Of a DNA stretch of 64,000 nt, positions 34,003 to 46,055 are shown one piece after another. Position 1 is the stretch's first letter. Every line of letters begins with the position of its first letter. The stretch covers positions 3,968,001-4,032,000 of the forward strand of contig JAWNGF010000002.1 in NCBI GenBank assembly GCA_037039685.1, read 5' to 3'. The position numbers and the translations under genes were made by a program. Origin of the DNA: Ceratobasidium sp. AG-K. Lineage: Eukaryota > Basidiomycota > Agaricomycetes > Cantharellales > Ceratobasidiaceae. The notes beneath the pieces are model-generated. The model was not told where the DNA came from. It saw nothing but the letters and a program-made list of their open reading frames with translations, and did not search any database.

Positions 34003-37000
34003 TCACTTTAGTATGCTCCTGGAAGGGGTAGCGGCGCTGTCGGTAAGCAACTCGGAAGTCTCAGTACTATTGTCTGGATTTGGGACGATAAGGTTGGACA
34101 CGGTCGCTGAAGCATGGGCGCCAGGTGGTGGAGAATAACACTTGGGCCACTCTGTACCGAGCACGAGTGTACGAGAATGGTTGTACACCGATCCTTGAGG
34201 ACCAATCACAAGGGTGTTGCGCGGGTATGGCACGTGCGTTCGAAAAGTGGGAGGTACCCAAAGAATCGGAGCGTCACCAATTGTGAGCCATCCATCATTT
34301 TTGAAACTCAAAGCTTTTGAACCCCTGAGAGGACTCATTGCAGGTGACTGAGTTTCCATGTCCCTCAATCCACATAATAGTGACATCGCTGGTATGTGCA
34401 TGCCATACTCGAATAGTACTATCATCAGAGCCTGAAACAATACGAGTGCCGTCGGGTGAGAACGCAACGGAATTAACGGACTTGGTATGCCCTTCGAATG
34501 GACTGGTCAAAGGATTGCCAGTGCGCGCGTCCCAAGTTCGGATGGTGCAGTCATATGACGCTGAGACAATGTATGTGCCGTCGGGAGAGAATGCAACTGA
34601 TTTTACCCAAACTGCATGTCCTTTAAATGGCTCGACTAGTAAATCACCGCTATGAGCATCCCACATGCGAATCGTACAATCGGATGAGCCAGAAACAACT
34701 TGTTGACCGTCGGGAGAGAATGCCACTGATATAACTGAACCCGTATGCCCTTCGAGCAGACCAAGTGCAGCGTTTCCGGTGTCCGCGTTCCACAGGCGAA
34801 CGGATCGATCGTCAGATCCAGATGCAATACGATCACTCTTGGGGGAAAATACAACGGAATTGACCCAATCAGTGTGTCCTTCAAACGGGCCAGCAGCAAT
34901 AACGCCAGTGCGACTATGCCAAACGCGTATGGTCGTATCACTAGAGCTAGAGACTACGCGAGTACCGTCAGAGGAGAACGCAACGGACGTCACCCAACCT
35001 GTGTGACCCTTGAAGGGAACAGCAGCAGGGTCACCACTAAGAGCGTGCCATACTCGGATCGTCTGGTCTCTCGATCCAGACGCAATAAGCAAGCCATCGG
35101 GTGAGAATGCAACCGAATTGACCCAACCGGTGTGCCCTCGTAACGGTGCAATTACCGGTTCGCCAGTACGCGTGTCCCACACTCGGACAGTGTAATCATT
35201 CGAGCTAGAGACGATTCGTGTTCCGTCTGGTGAGAATGCAACCGAATTGACAGCACTTGAATGCCCGTCGGATGACCCAACTTTGGATTCGCCGTTCCTG
35301 ACCTCCCATACTTGAATTGAGTGATCGTCACAACCAGAAACAACTTTTGTCCCATCGGGTGAGTACGCAACCGAATTGACAGCCCTCGTGTGGCCCCTTA
35401 ACGGCCCGACAACGAGGTTGCCTGTGTGACAATCCCATACCCGAACTGTCTTGTCCCAGGAGCCGGAGACGATACGAGTCCCATCGGGGGAGAAAGCGAT
35501 GGACCGTACGGATCCTGCATGCTTTTGCAACGGTTCAGTAATGACCTTGCCTGTCTGTACGTCCCAGACATGCAACGTGTTGTCCGAAGATCCCGACGCC
35601 ACCTGGCGATTATTGGGCGAGAATGCAACAGATAGAACCGAATCTGTATGCCCTTCAAATGGTCCAGCGATCGTATCCCCGGTAGAAATATCCCACAGTC
35701 GGACGGTCTTGTCGGAAGATCCAGAGACTAGATGTCTGCCATCAGAAGAGAATGCAACAGAGTTGACTGAGTAAGTATGTCCTCTGAATGGACCAGTAGT
35801 AGCTTTGCCAGTGTCTGCGTCCCATACTCGAATGGTGTGATCATAAGAGCCGGAGACGATGCGAGTGCCATCAGGTGAATACGCCACAGCACAAACCTGC
35901 CCTGTATGTCCTGTAAGTGGCCCGAGTATCGGGTTGCACCTTCGTGCATCCCACACCCGAATAGTGCTATCACTAGAGCCGGAGCATATGCGTATCGCGT
36001 TAGGGGAAAATGTAACCGAGTGAACTGGGCCAGTATGTCCCTCCAACGGTCCACCCACCGTAGACTTGGTCCTTGGGTCCCATATTTGTATAGTTCTGTC
36101 GGCAGAACCAGAGACGATAAGTTCACCGTCGGGAGACCATGCAAGAGACAGGATCTTGGAATCTGCTACCCAACTTGCTTGTGCAGAGCTCATGTGTCCC
36201 ATCGCCGTCCCCTTCAAATCGAGCAATCCCTGCGTACGGCCCCAGTAGCACGCATATACCCAGCTAGATTTGGCACAAAATGGCAGGGCAGAAACATAGA
36301 TATGGGGAGTACATTGGGTGCATGGGCTCGAGGAAAACCGAGATACGAAGTCTCGCGCGTCAGCTGCTAGCTTCTGGATCTCGACCGAGGCTTTTGCGGC
36401 CTATCATGAGCTTAGTACTGACATCACCTCAATTAAGAAGATTACTCACCAACAACCAAGTTTCGGCATGCTGCAATACTGCTTCCCCATCTCTAATACA
36501 CGCTATCAGATTCAACACTTCCATCCAAAAAAGTAATCCCGAAGTGAAGAAATCGGCCAGTTTGGCATGAAGGTCATTTGAGACACCTGCCAATTGTAGG
36601 TGCTCACCCCAGTACCGACACGCATAGGACAGGGAGGGTGAAATACAAGACTTAATCCGGGATTCCAGGTCTAGAATATCTTTATCGAAGACCAGGGAAG
36701 ATTCGAGGTTACAGATGTTGAATCGTAGTTGCTGTTCCATTACGTCCAAGCAAAGGTGTGCCAGATATTCATTGTAGCAAGTACGGTCACAATGAAAATA
36801 ACCGGACCGAAGGGGATCAAACACGTAATCGAGGAAAGACGAATGCAGTACTGAAATTCTTCCCGTATCATCACATGCGAGTAGTATTGATTGTAGTGGC
36901 CGCAATAGTGCCAATACCTGTGTTTCAGCGACGGCCAGAAATGATACAAGGGTGGTAATAGCAAGAGGTTCCCTCGCGCAAATGATTGCCCCAAATATAC

Positions 37001-38897
37001 GTTGCATTGCTATATGATCATTTCCTTCGAGTTCTTCGTTGAATATTGCGGCAAGGATGGTAGAATAAAGGTGATCAGGCTGCAGCTGGCTCCTACCAGA
37101 CTCCCCTTCAGGTAACATGGAGCTTGAGTCCAGTAAGGTATGCAACCGTGCAACAGAGCTCGTATATCCTTCTCCAAATAAGATGTATCGTGCCGCAGTG
37201 GTAGCATAGATAAACAGACCACCCGCACACCTCGTGAGCCGATCTAGTTGCTCGTCGGACGGAAATGGTACCATAGCTTCAAGTGTGTGCGTCAGGTAAG
37301 TTTTGATATCCTCCTCCACGGCGGGCTTCGTTATATCCTGAAGGTGTAGCGCCACGCGGGGGCAGCTGTTTGACGACATCATCGCTTCTTGGACCACACT
37401 CTCTGGCTGGCTCGTCACAAAAAACTTTACTGGGAGCACTGGTGAAAGCCGCATGATTATCTCGAGTACCAGGCGCACGTTACGCGTATCTGAGCATTCA
37501 TCCAATGCGTCGATTACCACCACCACTCCTTCCGGGAGCGCAGCCTTAGTTTCTCGCAAGGGATTCTTTATAAGTGTCTCGAATTGTTGTAATACGTTCA
37601 TCCTGGCCTTGCCGAGGCTGGGATCAAGCTCCAGAGTTCCACACAACGTGGATCTGAATGCAGGTGAGTATTGTGCGAGTTGGTATGCGATCGAGGGGAT
37701 GATTCGGGACACGTCGCGACATGACGACGAGTTACGAGAACAAAAAAAGCTCGCGCCAAGCTGTTTTTTCTTCTCCAGCTCTTCGCATAGGGAGTACGCG
37801 ATTGTAGTTTTACCTGTCCCCGCCATGCCGTTCATCCAATATACCTGTGCGCCATTAGGATCTTGAGCCCAGTCTTGAAGTGTCGTTTGCAACATTTGAC
37901 GCGTCCCCGCTACACATCCATTCCTTCCCAGATTCTTATGGTATTCAGAGTTGTATCGCGCCTCGTCTACTGAGGACATTGTCCCAAGCAGAGTAACCTA
38001 AACAATTAACGATAAATCTCGGCTCACATGAAGCTCTTCGCTTATATGGAAAACACTAACCTGCTGGTTTGCGTTTCGCAACACTGGAAACCCTACGTTT
38101 GCCTTTGCGGAACATCAAATATCGGGCCATGAAAAAATAAACGCGCATCGCACCTGAAGCTGCTTAAATGCTGTTTCCACTCTGCGATAGCACTGTATAA
38201 TGTCCTCCTTATCTTGCGCTGGTCTAAGAGACCAGTGTATCTGTTCGCCTGCTTGCTTCTCCTTAATGAGCTGAACCTCCTTGTTGATGGATCTACATAA
38301 TGCCCTCAGCAAAATGAAGGCACCACCAACCCCTAGCGCCTACGAAGTGATATTCGCAATACTGCCACTTGAATGTTCTGAGCCGAGCTCGTTCGCATGT
38401 AGCTTTACGTTGTTAGCCAAGGTCTCGAGCTCCGAAGGTAACCTTTCGTAATCATCGCGGGTCTCTGCAGCAGTCTATATACCGATTAAACTATGTTATC
38501 TGTCACTTGAAGAGGAATAATCGTAGCCCACCTGCACTGTGTCTAAACACTCGATAAGCGCGCCTACAGCTGATTGCATTGGTGGAAACATATCAGAAGT
38601 CTTCTCTAAAGTTCTAAGTGTCGCTCCCAGTCCCAGCCAGGCAATGTTTCCAGCCTTGTTGAGGTTGTCGATCGGAGAACTTGTTAAAGTTGCAGGATTA
38701 GCGTCTAGTGAGTGACGGGGATGATGGCATGCAACGTCGAAAGCCGTCTTGAACTGATCCCAGAAGTTTCGGATTGCCGCACGAGCGCGACGCCGAGGTA
38801 TGTTAGTTATGGGCGGAGGGCTTGCCATGGTTTCTTGGGTGGCGATGGTGGGTGCCTCGGGGTCCGATTCGGACGACTGATGGGCTCGAGCGCCCAT
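34003..38897 (-). CDS. NACHT-WD40 protein (NLR-like, HET-E type) with 14 WD40 repeats
   Basis: Seven exons: 38532-38897, 38344-38474, 38154-38292, 38061-38102, 36450-37997, 34374-36400 and 34003-34324, 1524 residues, all phases fit. N-terminal helical domain about 55-215 (GATLRTLEKTSDMFPPMQSA, then SINKEVQLIKEKQAGEQI). NACHT: Walker A GMAGTGKTT at about 283-291, Walker B VVVVIDALDECSD near 384, TSQPESVVQEAM. After an arm domain comes FVSRFSSSPCTQCTPHIYVS, then 14 WD40 units (about 809-1415) of 43 residues each, spaced SVAFSPDGTRIVSGS...IRVWD, then GHT: enough for two seven-blade propellers. The last exon (NDGWLTIGDAPILWVPP, PRNTLVIG, GTEWPKC) is the usual tail of these proteins. I placed a 49-nt intron at 34325-34373 to join it. 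Family role: intracellular sensing of non-self and cell death, by analogy with HET-E/HET-D. Confidence 0.9.
34440..36160 (-). repeat. Array of 14 WD40-coding units, about 129 bp each
   Basis: The units share long near-identical strings, for example VAFSPDGTRIVSGS occurs exactly or with one change in most. At DNA level the period is 129 bp (43 codons), with no introns inside the array. Such sameness points to recent unequal exchange or conversion among units, known in HET-family genes. Confidence 0.85.
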
Positions 38898-39043
38898 CGT
38901 CTATGAACACGTGATTTCGAACCACTCGTCAATATCAATGCATATGCATACGCCTCCACGACGGGTTATTCCACCTATACTGGCGCTGATCGCTACACCC
39001 CTAGTCTTTTGTGTTGGTATATTGACGGGCTGTGAGCTCCACC

Positions 39044-40131
39044 ATGAACGACCTTACTACCGCAGTGGGCACGCTAGCATATCTTCAGAGTACACCTTAT
39101 GCCGCTTCGGACGTTCAGCGACTTTCAGGCGGTCAATCAGCATTTACGTACCAAATTACACTCAAAGCTCCTATTCACACCAGCGAGAAAAAAATCGTGC
39201 TTAAGCATTATGAAGGATACTTCTCAAATCACGAAATGTAGCTCGGTGCCGAACAAGGCGTACGTCTATTATTCACTCGCGACGGAGTCAATGGCTCATT
39301 CAAGTTGTTGCATAGGAGTTTGAGTACAAGGCGCTCATGGCTGTCGAGGTGTCAAACCTGTTCAATTCGAACGGCACTGTCCAGACTCCTCGACCAATCC
39401 ACTTTGACCCCGAGACGCACACGATATTCGTGACCGACCTCGCGCCTACCGTAGGACTTGCGCACGCACTGACAGACTCGCCTGGAATGATGACCGAGAT
39501 CGGTGAAGCGCTCGGTGACTTTATGGGACGGTTCCATAACTGGGGCGCAGCACCCGAGCAGGCTGAATTGCGAGACGCGTGCTAGCAAAATGCAGCGACG
39601 AAAAGCGAAGATTTTCTCAAGCTACGGTTCACGACCATGGTGAAGTCAATTGAAAGGTTCGAATTGGGCGAGAAGTTGATTGGGGAGCTTGTTGTGAAAC
39701 AGAGCGAAGGGGGGCCGTTAGGGGTGACGGAGAAGCACCGGCTATGGGGAGTTTTGGCTCGGTAGGTGTATGTATACGTCAACCATTACCTCTAAACGTT
39801 GCTGTAGATAACATCCTCGTATCTATGCTAAACAAATACCAAGGTTTAAGATTGTATATCATCGACTGGGAAATGGCCATTCCGACGTATCCCGAGTTTG
39901 ACATGGGTGAATTTATTGGTACTGCCTACACCCAGGAAGGGGATTGGATCCACAAGACGATAAGCATCTTGTCTCGGCAATGCTTCGAGCTTATGAACCC
40001 ATTGAACATTGGATCCTGTGCGAATGGCGATCAAGACGGGGGTCCTTGCGATGGGGTATGGTCCAAGCTACACTAAGCCTGATGATCCATTCGCGAAAGA
40101 CACAGTGTTGACGGGATTGGAGCTCGCGTGA
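39044..40131 (+). pseudogene. Aminoglycoside phosphotransferase/choline-kinase-like, copy 1 (broken)
   Basis: It aligns to the intact copy at 42597. It starts MNDLTTAVGTLAYLQSTPYA, goes on with VQRLSGGQSAFTYQITL, then HFDPETHTIFVTDLAP, FMGRFHNWGAAPEQAELRD, FWLDNILV and YIIDWEMA, then the C-terminal VLAMGYGPS...LTGLELA to TGA at 40129-40131. Two in-frame TAG codons (39238-39240 in NHEM*LGAE; and after LRDA(C) at about 39583) stop translation. At least two frame changes are needed, one before FWLDNIL and one before VLAMGYG. The TAGs sit where a CAG would be plausible, that is C-to-T changes. The gene starts only 146 bp from the divergent NACHT-WD40 start. Confidence 0.75.
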
Positions 40132-40542
40132 CTCGGCTGGAAAGGAGACGAATAGAGGATTAGGAATAGTTTATTGAAGGAAATATTTTAACCTTTTACT
40201 CGAGTCAGGTGTCGGGGTTGCGATTCGAAGGCAAGCCAGAGCGGTCGTGCGACTGATCAACTTAAACGACCGTGACAGTTCTATGAATTATGGGCTACCA
40301 GCTTGATTGAGTACTTTGCTTTACTTATTGTTTACTAGTACAGACTTGGATTAAGTGATGGATCGCATCTGAGTATATCTGACGGTATCTCTGTGGAACA
40401 AAAACATGCGAGTTACTGTAAACCTTGTGTAGGCTGTTAGAACGTAATTAGCTTCAATTACATCTGGCCACTTAGTCAATTTACCCTTCTGGTCGATTTA
40501 GCTCTTGCGCCCATGCTGCAATCTATACCGTAAAATCCACCA
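40132..40542. other. Spacer between kinase-like relics
   Basis: Nothing recognised in 411 bp. Confidence 0.3.
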
Positions 40543-41040
40543 TGCACGACCCTACTACCATCAACGGTACCCTACGCCGCCTCAAACGCCAAGCTCCTTT
40601 CAGGCGGGCACTCTACATTCACGTACTGGATCATGCTCAAACCGTCTCTTCCTGCTGGCAACAACACACCGATCCTCAAACATTACGAATAACAATATTC
40701 AGATTTCGAAACGAATGCTAACGTCGATGCTGAGCGCGGCACGTCTATTCCTTCCATTTTGAACCTTCTGCTGATTTGGACGTTCCATATGCTTTTTGAA
40801 TGCAAGGTACTACCCAGACTCGCCACTTCGGGTATGTTTAATGATACCAGTACTGTTCAAATCCCTCGATCAATTCACTACGACCCCGAGACGAAATGTA
40901 GAGAGTTTATTTCAAGATTGCCCATCCTCCCGACGTTGTGTGAAACGTAGTATCTTGGATCGTATGGATTACGGCCACAATAGGTCACTGGACCGCTTCT
41001 CATTGGGCGCGGAGTTAAATCAATGTTTTGTACGTGGGGT
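40543..41040 (+). pseudogene. Aminoglycoside phosphotransferase-like, copy 2 (relic)
   Basis: It begins ATGCACGACCCTACTACC (MHDPTT, compare MNDLTT in copy 1). Then come fragments matching copy 1 at DNA level: the FQAGTLHSRTGS-type stretch against LSGGQSAFTY in another frame, the IPRSIHYDPETK stretch at about 40860-40900 against PRPIHFDPETH, and the SLGAELNQ stretch near 41005 against NWGAAPEQ. Many frame changes and deletions; the C-terminal half is missing. Confidence 0.6.
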
Positions 41041-41388
41041 AGCGTCGGAGGGCGGGTACAAGTTGATCCCGCCGGCTTATGTATGGAGAGAACACTACAA
41101 ATAGTAGCTCTCTCGATTACTTATTTGCTTTTCCTCTTTAACAGCTCTTTGAAGCGCGTGGTAGGTGTGGCATGAACGCAATCCCGGCTATATGCGCTTG
41201 AAACATACACGAAGTACTCGTATAACCTAGCCCATCACTTCGATTGCTATGAATCGCTATAAAAGCTTTCGTCCATCACCATCCGAAACCCTTACAGACT
41301 AGGCATATGATTTGGACGTTAAAGTCGCATATATCATTGTATTGAGATCACCGGAGCCTCGCGCCGACCCCCGGTCGGGCGTTCCAAA

Positions 41389-41525
41389 CAAATCAAAATA
41401 CTCCAGAGTATACCTTGTGTCGCCTCGGACTTTCAGCGACTTTCAGGCGGACACTCGACGTTTAGATACAGAATCACGCTTATAATAAAGAGCCCCTGCT
41501 GCCAAACTGGGTGGCGGTAACGAAT
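41389..41525 (+). pseudogene. Aminoglycoside phosphotransferase-like, copy 3 (fragment)
   Basis: About 130 bp match the first-exon region of copy 1: the stretch TCCAGAGTATACCTTGTG, a PSDFQRLSGGHSTF-like reading, then YRITL. Only this piece is left. With copies 1 and 2 it shows a tandem array decaying toward its left end. Confidence 0.5.
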
Positions 41526-42596
41526 CAGGTGTCAAGACTACATCTTCCGCTCGCCTTGCGTGAGAAATTTGCCGGAGGCTAGTACAGATTATAGTGCTCA
41601 GTCTGTCTCATCACATATAGCGGTTCTCAATGGTTATACGCTTAATTTTGGAGCTTGAGGGGGTGTTCGGGCTGCAATGCACCCGGCCCATGTAGGCCAA
41701 TAATTGTTGACTGTAGAGATAACCCGCGCAAATGCAGACACTGTTGCGCCCCGTTGCCAGCTATGCCCTAGAGTACGCCCTCTGGTACCGCTTATTTTGG
41801 ATTACACAATCCTGGCCTATAGTACATATGTAGCACCAAGACTCTCTGGATGCGGGCGAACACATCCAATCTAGAAGAGCCTAGTCAAATGCACCACTGT
41901 TCTAAGCCAGAAGTGGGTCGGAAGTCACGAGCCGCGAGAACGACCCATGATGAGTTGAATTACTACTACGCTCTGGGGTGGGAACGGCCAGTCCCCATAC
42001 GTCACGCAGGGTCGGCCGTTACCATGCTGCTCAACGCTCCCACCTGGAGACCACCGTACCTCTGAGCGGTCCCGGAACATTGGGCATTTCTTCTGGCACT
42101 AAAGCATGATTGCGTCAAGGGATGTATATATGCGGAAGCCTCACGGGGTGAATAGGTAGGCATATCCAATTGGGATTACTATTGGTGCTGTGGGTTAATC
42201 ATAAATAGGGATGTGGTAAGGTATACACAAGTTTCGACGGGCGAGGTGCCATGTCATCGAGGGTGGCGTTTAGCTAGTAACATATGTAGATCGAGAAAAG
42301 CAGAGAGCCGAAACGAGCAAAGGGAATCAGGATATAAACCGGAGACCACGCACGTGACACTGAGCGCCCACCGCGCAGGTTCATGTTTTCGGCGCCGGTA
42401 CCGAAAGTTGTCCACGACGCCACACGAGCATTTCTCCGAACAATGACTCGAGCACACGTGTACGACGATCAACTGCGCGCTGACTTCTGGCCATGAAGTT
42501 AATGACTCTAGCCGCTCGCCGCTCGGTCATGAAGGCTAAATATCAATATATCATTCGAGCAGCTGATCGTCGCGACTCCACCCCAAATCACACAAT
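41526..42596. other. Spacer upstream of the intact phosphotransferase-like gene
   Basis: It should hold its promoter. The short plus-strand ORFs at 41850-42065 and 42213-42446 have no features I can support. Confidence 0.4.
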
Positions 42597-43735
42597 ATGG
42601 CCGATCTAACGACTCCCACGGGCCTGGTGGCGTTTCTTGCATCCACGCCGTACGCCGCTACGGAGGTTCAGATACTCAGCGGCGGGACAAGCGGGTTTAC
42701 CTATCGCGTAACGCTCCAAAAGCCACTCGAGACGGGCCAGACAACGGTGGTGGTCAAGCATTGCTTGGGCTATCTGTCATCTGATGCGGGGTTCATGCTC
42801 GACGTGCAGCGAATGGTAAGCGTACCCCGCTTGATCAATCGAAGCTAACCCCGCATTAGGATTTCGAACACAAAGCGATGCGGATGATGAACGCTGTAAG
42901 CTTTTCGCAGTCGGTCCGGGTTCCTCGGGTGTGGTGGTACCACCCTGAGACCCACACGCTTGTGGTGGAGGACTGCGCGCCGGCGCGTACGTTGTCTGCA
43001 GAGCTGGTAGAATGTTTGAAGCGCGGAGACCACGCACGGATCGAAAAGCTGGGCGAGGTGCTGGGCGATTTTACGGGCAAGTTCCATGCGTGGGGCGCCG
43101 AACCTGCCCAGGCGCCGCTCCGAGCGCAATTTTTGGAAAATGCAACGTCGCGCGACGCTGTCGCAAAGATCCGCTGGCAACTGATGCAGGTGACGGCGAA
43201 CAAGTACGGCATGGAGCGGGCGTGGATGGACGACATGATGGAAGAAAGTTTGCGAAACGCGCGGGCGGGTGGGCCAGTGATCGCAATGGCTGACTTGTGG
43301 TTCGGTGAGTGCGAACCTGGCTTGGCTGGCTTGGACTTAATTTGTGTAGATAACATATTGGTATCCGAGTCGGAAGAACTGGGAGTGTACATCATTGATT
43401 GGGAGATGGCAAGGTGCGCCCGGCCCGAGTGGGACGTGGCGCATTTCGCTTGTGCGGCCTATAGCTGCGTGCACGTCTATCCTGGACTGGGGCCTGAGCT
43501 CATGCGAGCATTTTTCAGGGCGTATGCGGCGCACGCGCAGCTGGATCTGGTCCAGATGGGAATAAACGCCGGTCGGGACGTCATGAGCTTTGGGGTGATG
43601 ATGCCATGGGTTCGGCACACGGACGACTCGGTCAAGAAGCCGCTCGCCGAAATCGGCCTAGAGTTACTCGAGGCGGCACATAATAGCAACACAGAAGCAC
43701 TGCGCCAAAACCCGGTCCTGTGCGATTTTGTATAA
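42597..43735 (+). CDS. Aminoglycoside phosphotransferase/choline-kinase-like protein (intact)
   Basis: Three exons, 42597-42815, 42860-43304 and 43350-43735, encode 349 residues. The start is MADLTTPTGLVAFLASTPYA. An N-lobe (VQILSGGTSGFTYRVTLQ, VVVKH) comes before the phosphotransferase core MADLWFDNILV. In that core the Asp and Asn of the usual HxDxxxxN are kept, but the first His is Met. YIIDWEMARCARPEWDVAHF then supplies the metal-binding Asp. These are the catalytic landmarks of the APH/choline kinase fold; the true substrate in fungi is generally unknown. The second intron is 45 nt, a multiple of three and stop-free, so an unspliced form would also be translated with 15 extra residues just at the active-site loop. 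It is the only intact member of the four-copy array. Confidence 0.8.
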
Positions 43736-43876
43736 AATGAAATATGTCTATTCTTGTTTCACAAGCGCTGGGCCAAGACGTGCGCCATGTGATGCGATTT
43801 GGTTCTGTTCCAATGCACATGGTCGTCTTGCCGCTATACATAGCAGCCACCGCGATGCTTGGCCGGTTATCCCCCC

Positions 43877-45836
43877 ATGTCTCTGTTGCGCCAAGCACTC
43901 AAGTCGCGCGCTTCCCGCAACGAGCTAAAAGACAACAAGTCGTATGCCAAGTCGATCAAGTCGGTTGCGTCGGTAAAGACGCTCGCGGCGTCATTGGCGT
44001 CGTTTTATACCGCTGTTCCGGGTGCTGCTCCAACCGCCAAACGACGCCGCCCGCCACGGTCCGAACTCGGCCGACCGGCGTTTGCGTCGAGGCACCCAGA
44101 GCTGCAGCTCGTCGAGGGCATCGAGCCGTGCGAGGGAGCGCGGGTGTCAGGTGTGAGCCTGGTCCGGAGTTTGGAAGAGCGGCTATCGCTCGTCGTACAT
44201 CATTTCGGCGAACCGGGCGAGCGGGGTGTGATTTTCTACACCAACAGTGAGTCTCACACCAACTGTATTGCTGTCTGCTAATTGTGTAGCCTGCGTGAGC
44301 GGCGAAGTACGCTTGGCAGCATCTAAATCCGAATCTGTCGAGTCGATCGAAGTTTGGGTGAGTCTGCAACTCTATTGCCCGACCACCGAGTTTAGGAAAT
44401 CAGGTAGCGCTCAAGTCGGGTTGTACGTTTTCCGAGTCGGAGCCGCATGCGTTCGAGATGCGTGCGACCGTGTGGTCTGCTGCGGAGCGCAAGACGGAGA
44501 TTCAGGCCGGGACCTATGTGTTCGTAAGTCCGCGTGGGCGGGTGGAATGTGGGCTAACGTGGAGCAGCCATTTGCGTTTGAGGCGTTTCCGGAGAGTGTG
44601 GTCGTGAGGCAGGATGAAAAGAAGACTGTGACGGGGCGGGTGAGTTGGTTTGGTGGGTGGTGAGCTTTGCTGAGTGTATGCGTAGCCGTTGGCGCGGGTG
44701 CCTTTACCTCGTGAGTGGGCTGTGTTGGGGTTGGCGTGGGGTTAATGTTTGGTAGCTTCGTATAATGTCCGGGCGCCGCATTGGATGGGACGGATCGAGT
44801 ACGAGATGGGTGTGGTTGTCAAGCGGAGGGGGTTAAAACCCAACGACTAGTACGTTCTCTCTTTCCTGGTTGGCTGGTGCTCATCTAGGCAGCATCGAGA
44901 TTCCGCTCGTGTACCGTCCTCGACATCGAATAAAGTCCTTTGCGCCGGTACCGTTTCCGCTCATCCCGACTCGAGAAGACTGGCCGTTTGAGCGCGAGGT
45001 GATTGGAGGGTGGAGTTTGACGCCGTTTGGAGGAAGAGGGCGGTGGAATGGTGAAGTGGGGGTCGAGATTGAGGGTCTAGTGAGTCTCGATCCTATTAAA
45101 AAAATTGCCATTCTAATGCGAGTAGCTGGGTATTCCGCACCCGACCGTCGCCGAACCTGGATCCAAAATCCAAATAACACTGTTGTTGTGGGGGACAAAC
45201 CCGACGGCGCTGGCTGCACTGGCCACGCCCGGATCGGTCCGAATACGACTGGTGCGGGCTCACGTCATGGGCCTGGACGCACTCAGCCCGTCGAGCCGTG
45301 CGCATTCGAGTCGGATTGTGTTTGAGCACGAGCGCTGGGGTGGGATGGTCTGGGCCGATGGGGAGCGGGAAGAAAGCGGGAGCGGGAGTGGGGATAGCGG
45401 TGTCGGTCTAGACAAGGTAGAATTCTCAATGGACGAACCCGAAGAAGAAGAGAAGAGTTCCCGGGCACGGGTGGAGCGGGTCAGGTCGTTAAAGTGCACG
45501 GGTCGGTAGTTGTACCACAAGAAGACGTCGTCCCAAGTTTTAGGTACAAGAACATGGCGGTAGAGGTAAGATCAATGACATCGGCGTGGCGTCATGCTGA
45601 TCGATATGAAGTACTTGGTGCAGGTGATTGTCGGACACGGGCAGTACAACCATGTGTCCCCTTCTGGGCCTGGGATCGTGGGCGAGGCGCCTGTGTGGGT
45701 TGTATCTGGGGATGGGGTGCAGGCTCCTGCGAAGCAGAGGAGGATGGTGGGGCGGACGATTGTGCCGTTACCGCGGGACGCGAGGCGGATGCCTTTGGTT
45801 AGGGGGATGTGTGATGCCGGGCGGTGGGGCTTGTAG
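43877..45836 (+). CDS. Arrestin-like protein (510 aa)
   Basis: Ten exons: 43877-44246, 44290-44357, 44404-44523, 44568-44639, 44686-44710, 44756-44849, 44893-45079, 45126-45416, 45485-45565 and 45612-45836. All phases agree. The start is the ATG MSLLRQALKSRASRNEL. A basic, Ser-rich lead is followed by beta-sandwich stretches of arrestin type: SGEVRLAASKSESVESIEVW, YVFPFAFEAFPESVVV, then RIEYEMGVVVKRR, IEIPLVYRPRH, VGVEIEGLLGIPHPTVAEPG, IQITLLLWGTNPTAL and YLVQVIVGHGQ. Alpha-arrestins are endocytic adaptors for ubiquitin ligases; whether this divergent one does so is unknown, and I see no clear PPxY motif. The 68-nt intron at 45417-45484 is my choice to repair a frame change; it has weak donor GTAGAA and removes an acidic stretch, so it needs transcript proof. 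Confidence 0.7.
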
Positions 45837-46055
45837 GGCCCGATCGAGCGGCTTGTAGATTGCTTTCGTGCATTTAATTGGACATTTTACGATAGTGAAA
45901 TTTGCGGTGGAGACGTCTTTGGTTGCGCCAGAATTGCCTTGCTGTCGAACTCTGGGATTACCGGATCGGGGATATAGTGATCTTCAGGGCCGGCTGATTC
46001 ATACGAATAAAAGACCTGGGGCGGTGGAGGTTGTCAATTAACACCTCTGACGACC

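Noticed and set aside
34338..36144. Several plus-strand and alternative-frame ORFs across the WD40 region
   Set aside because: They are shadows of the repeated WD40 codons; their periodicity copies the real gene.
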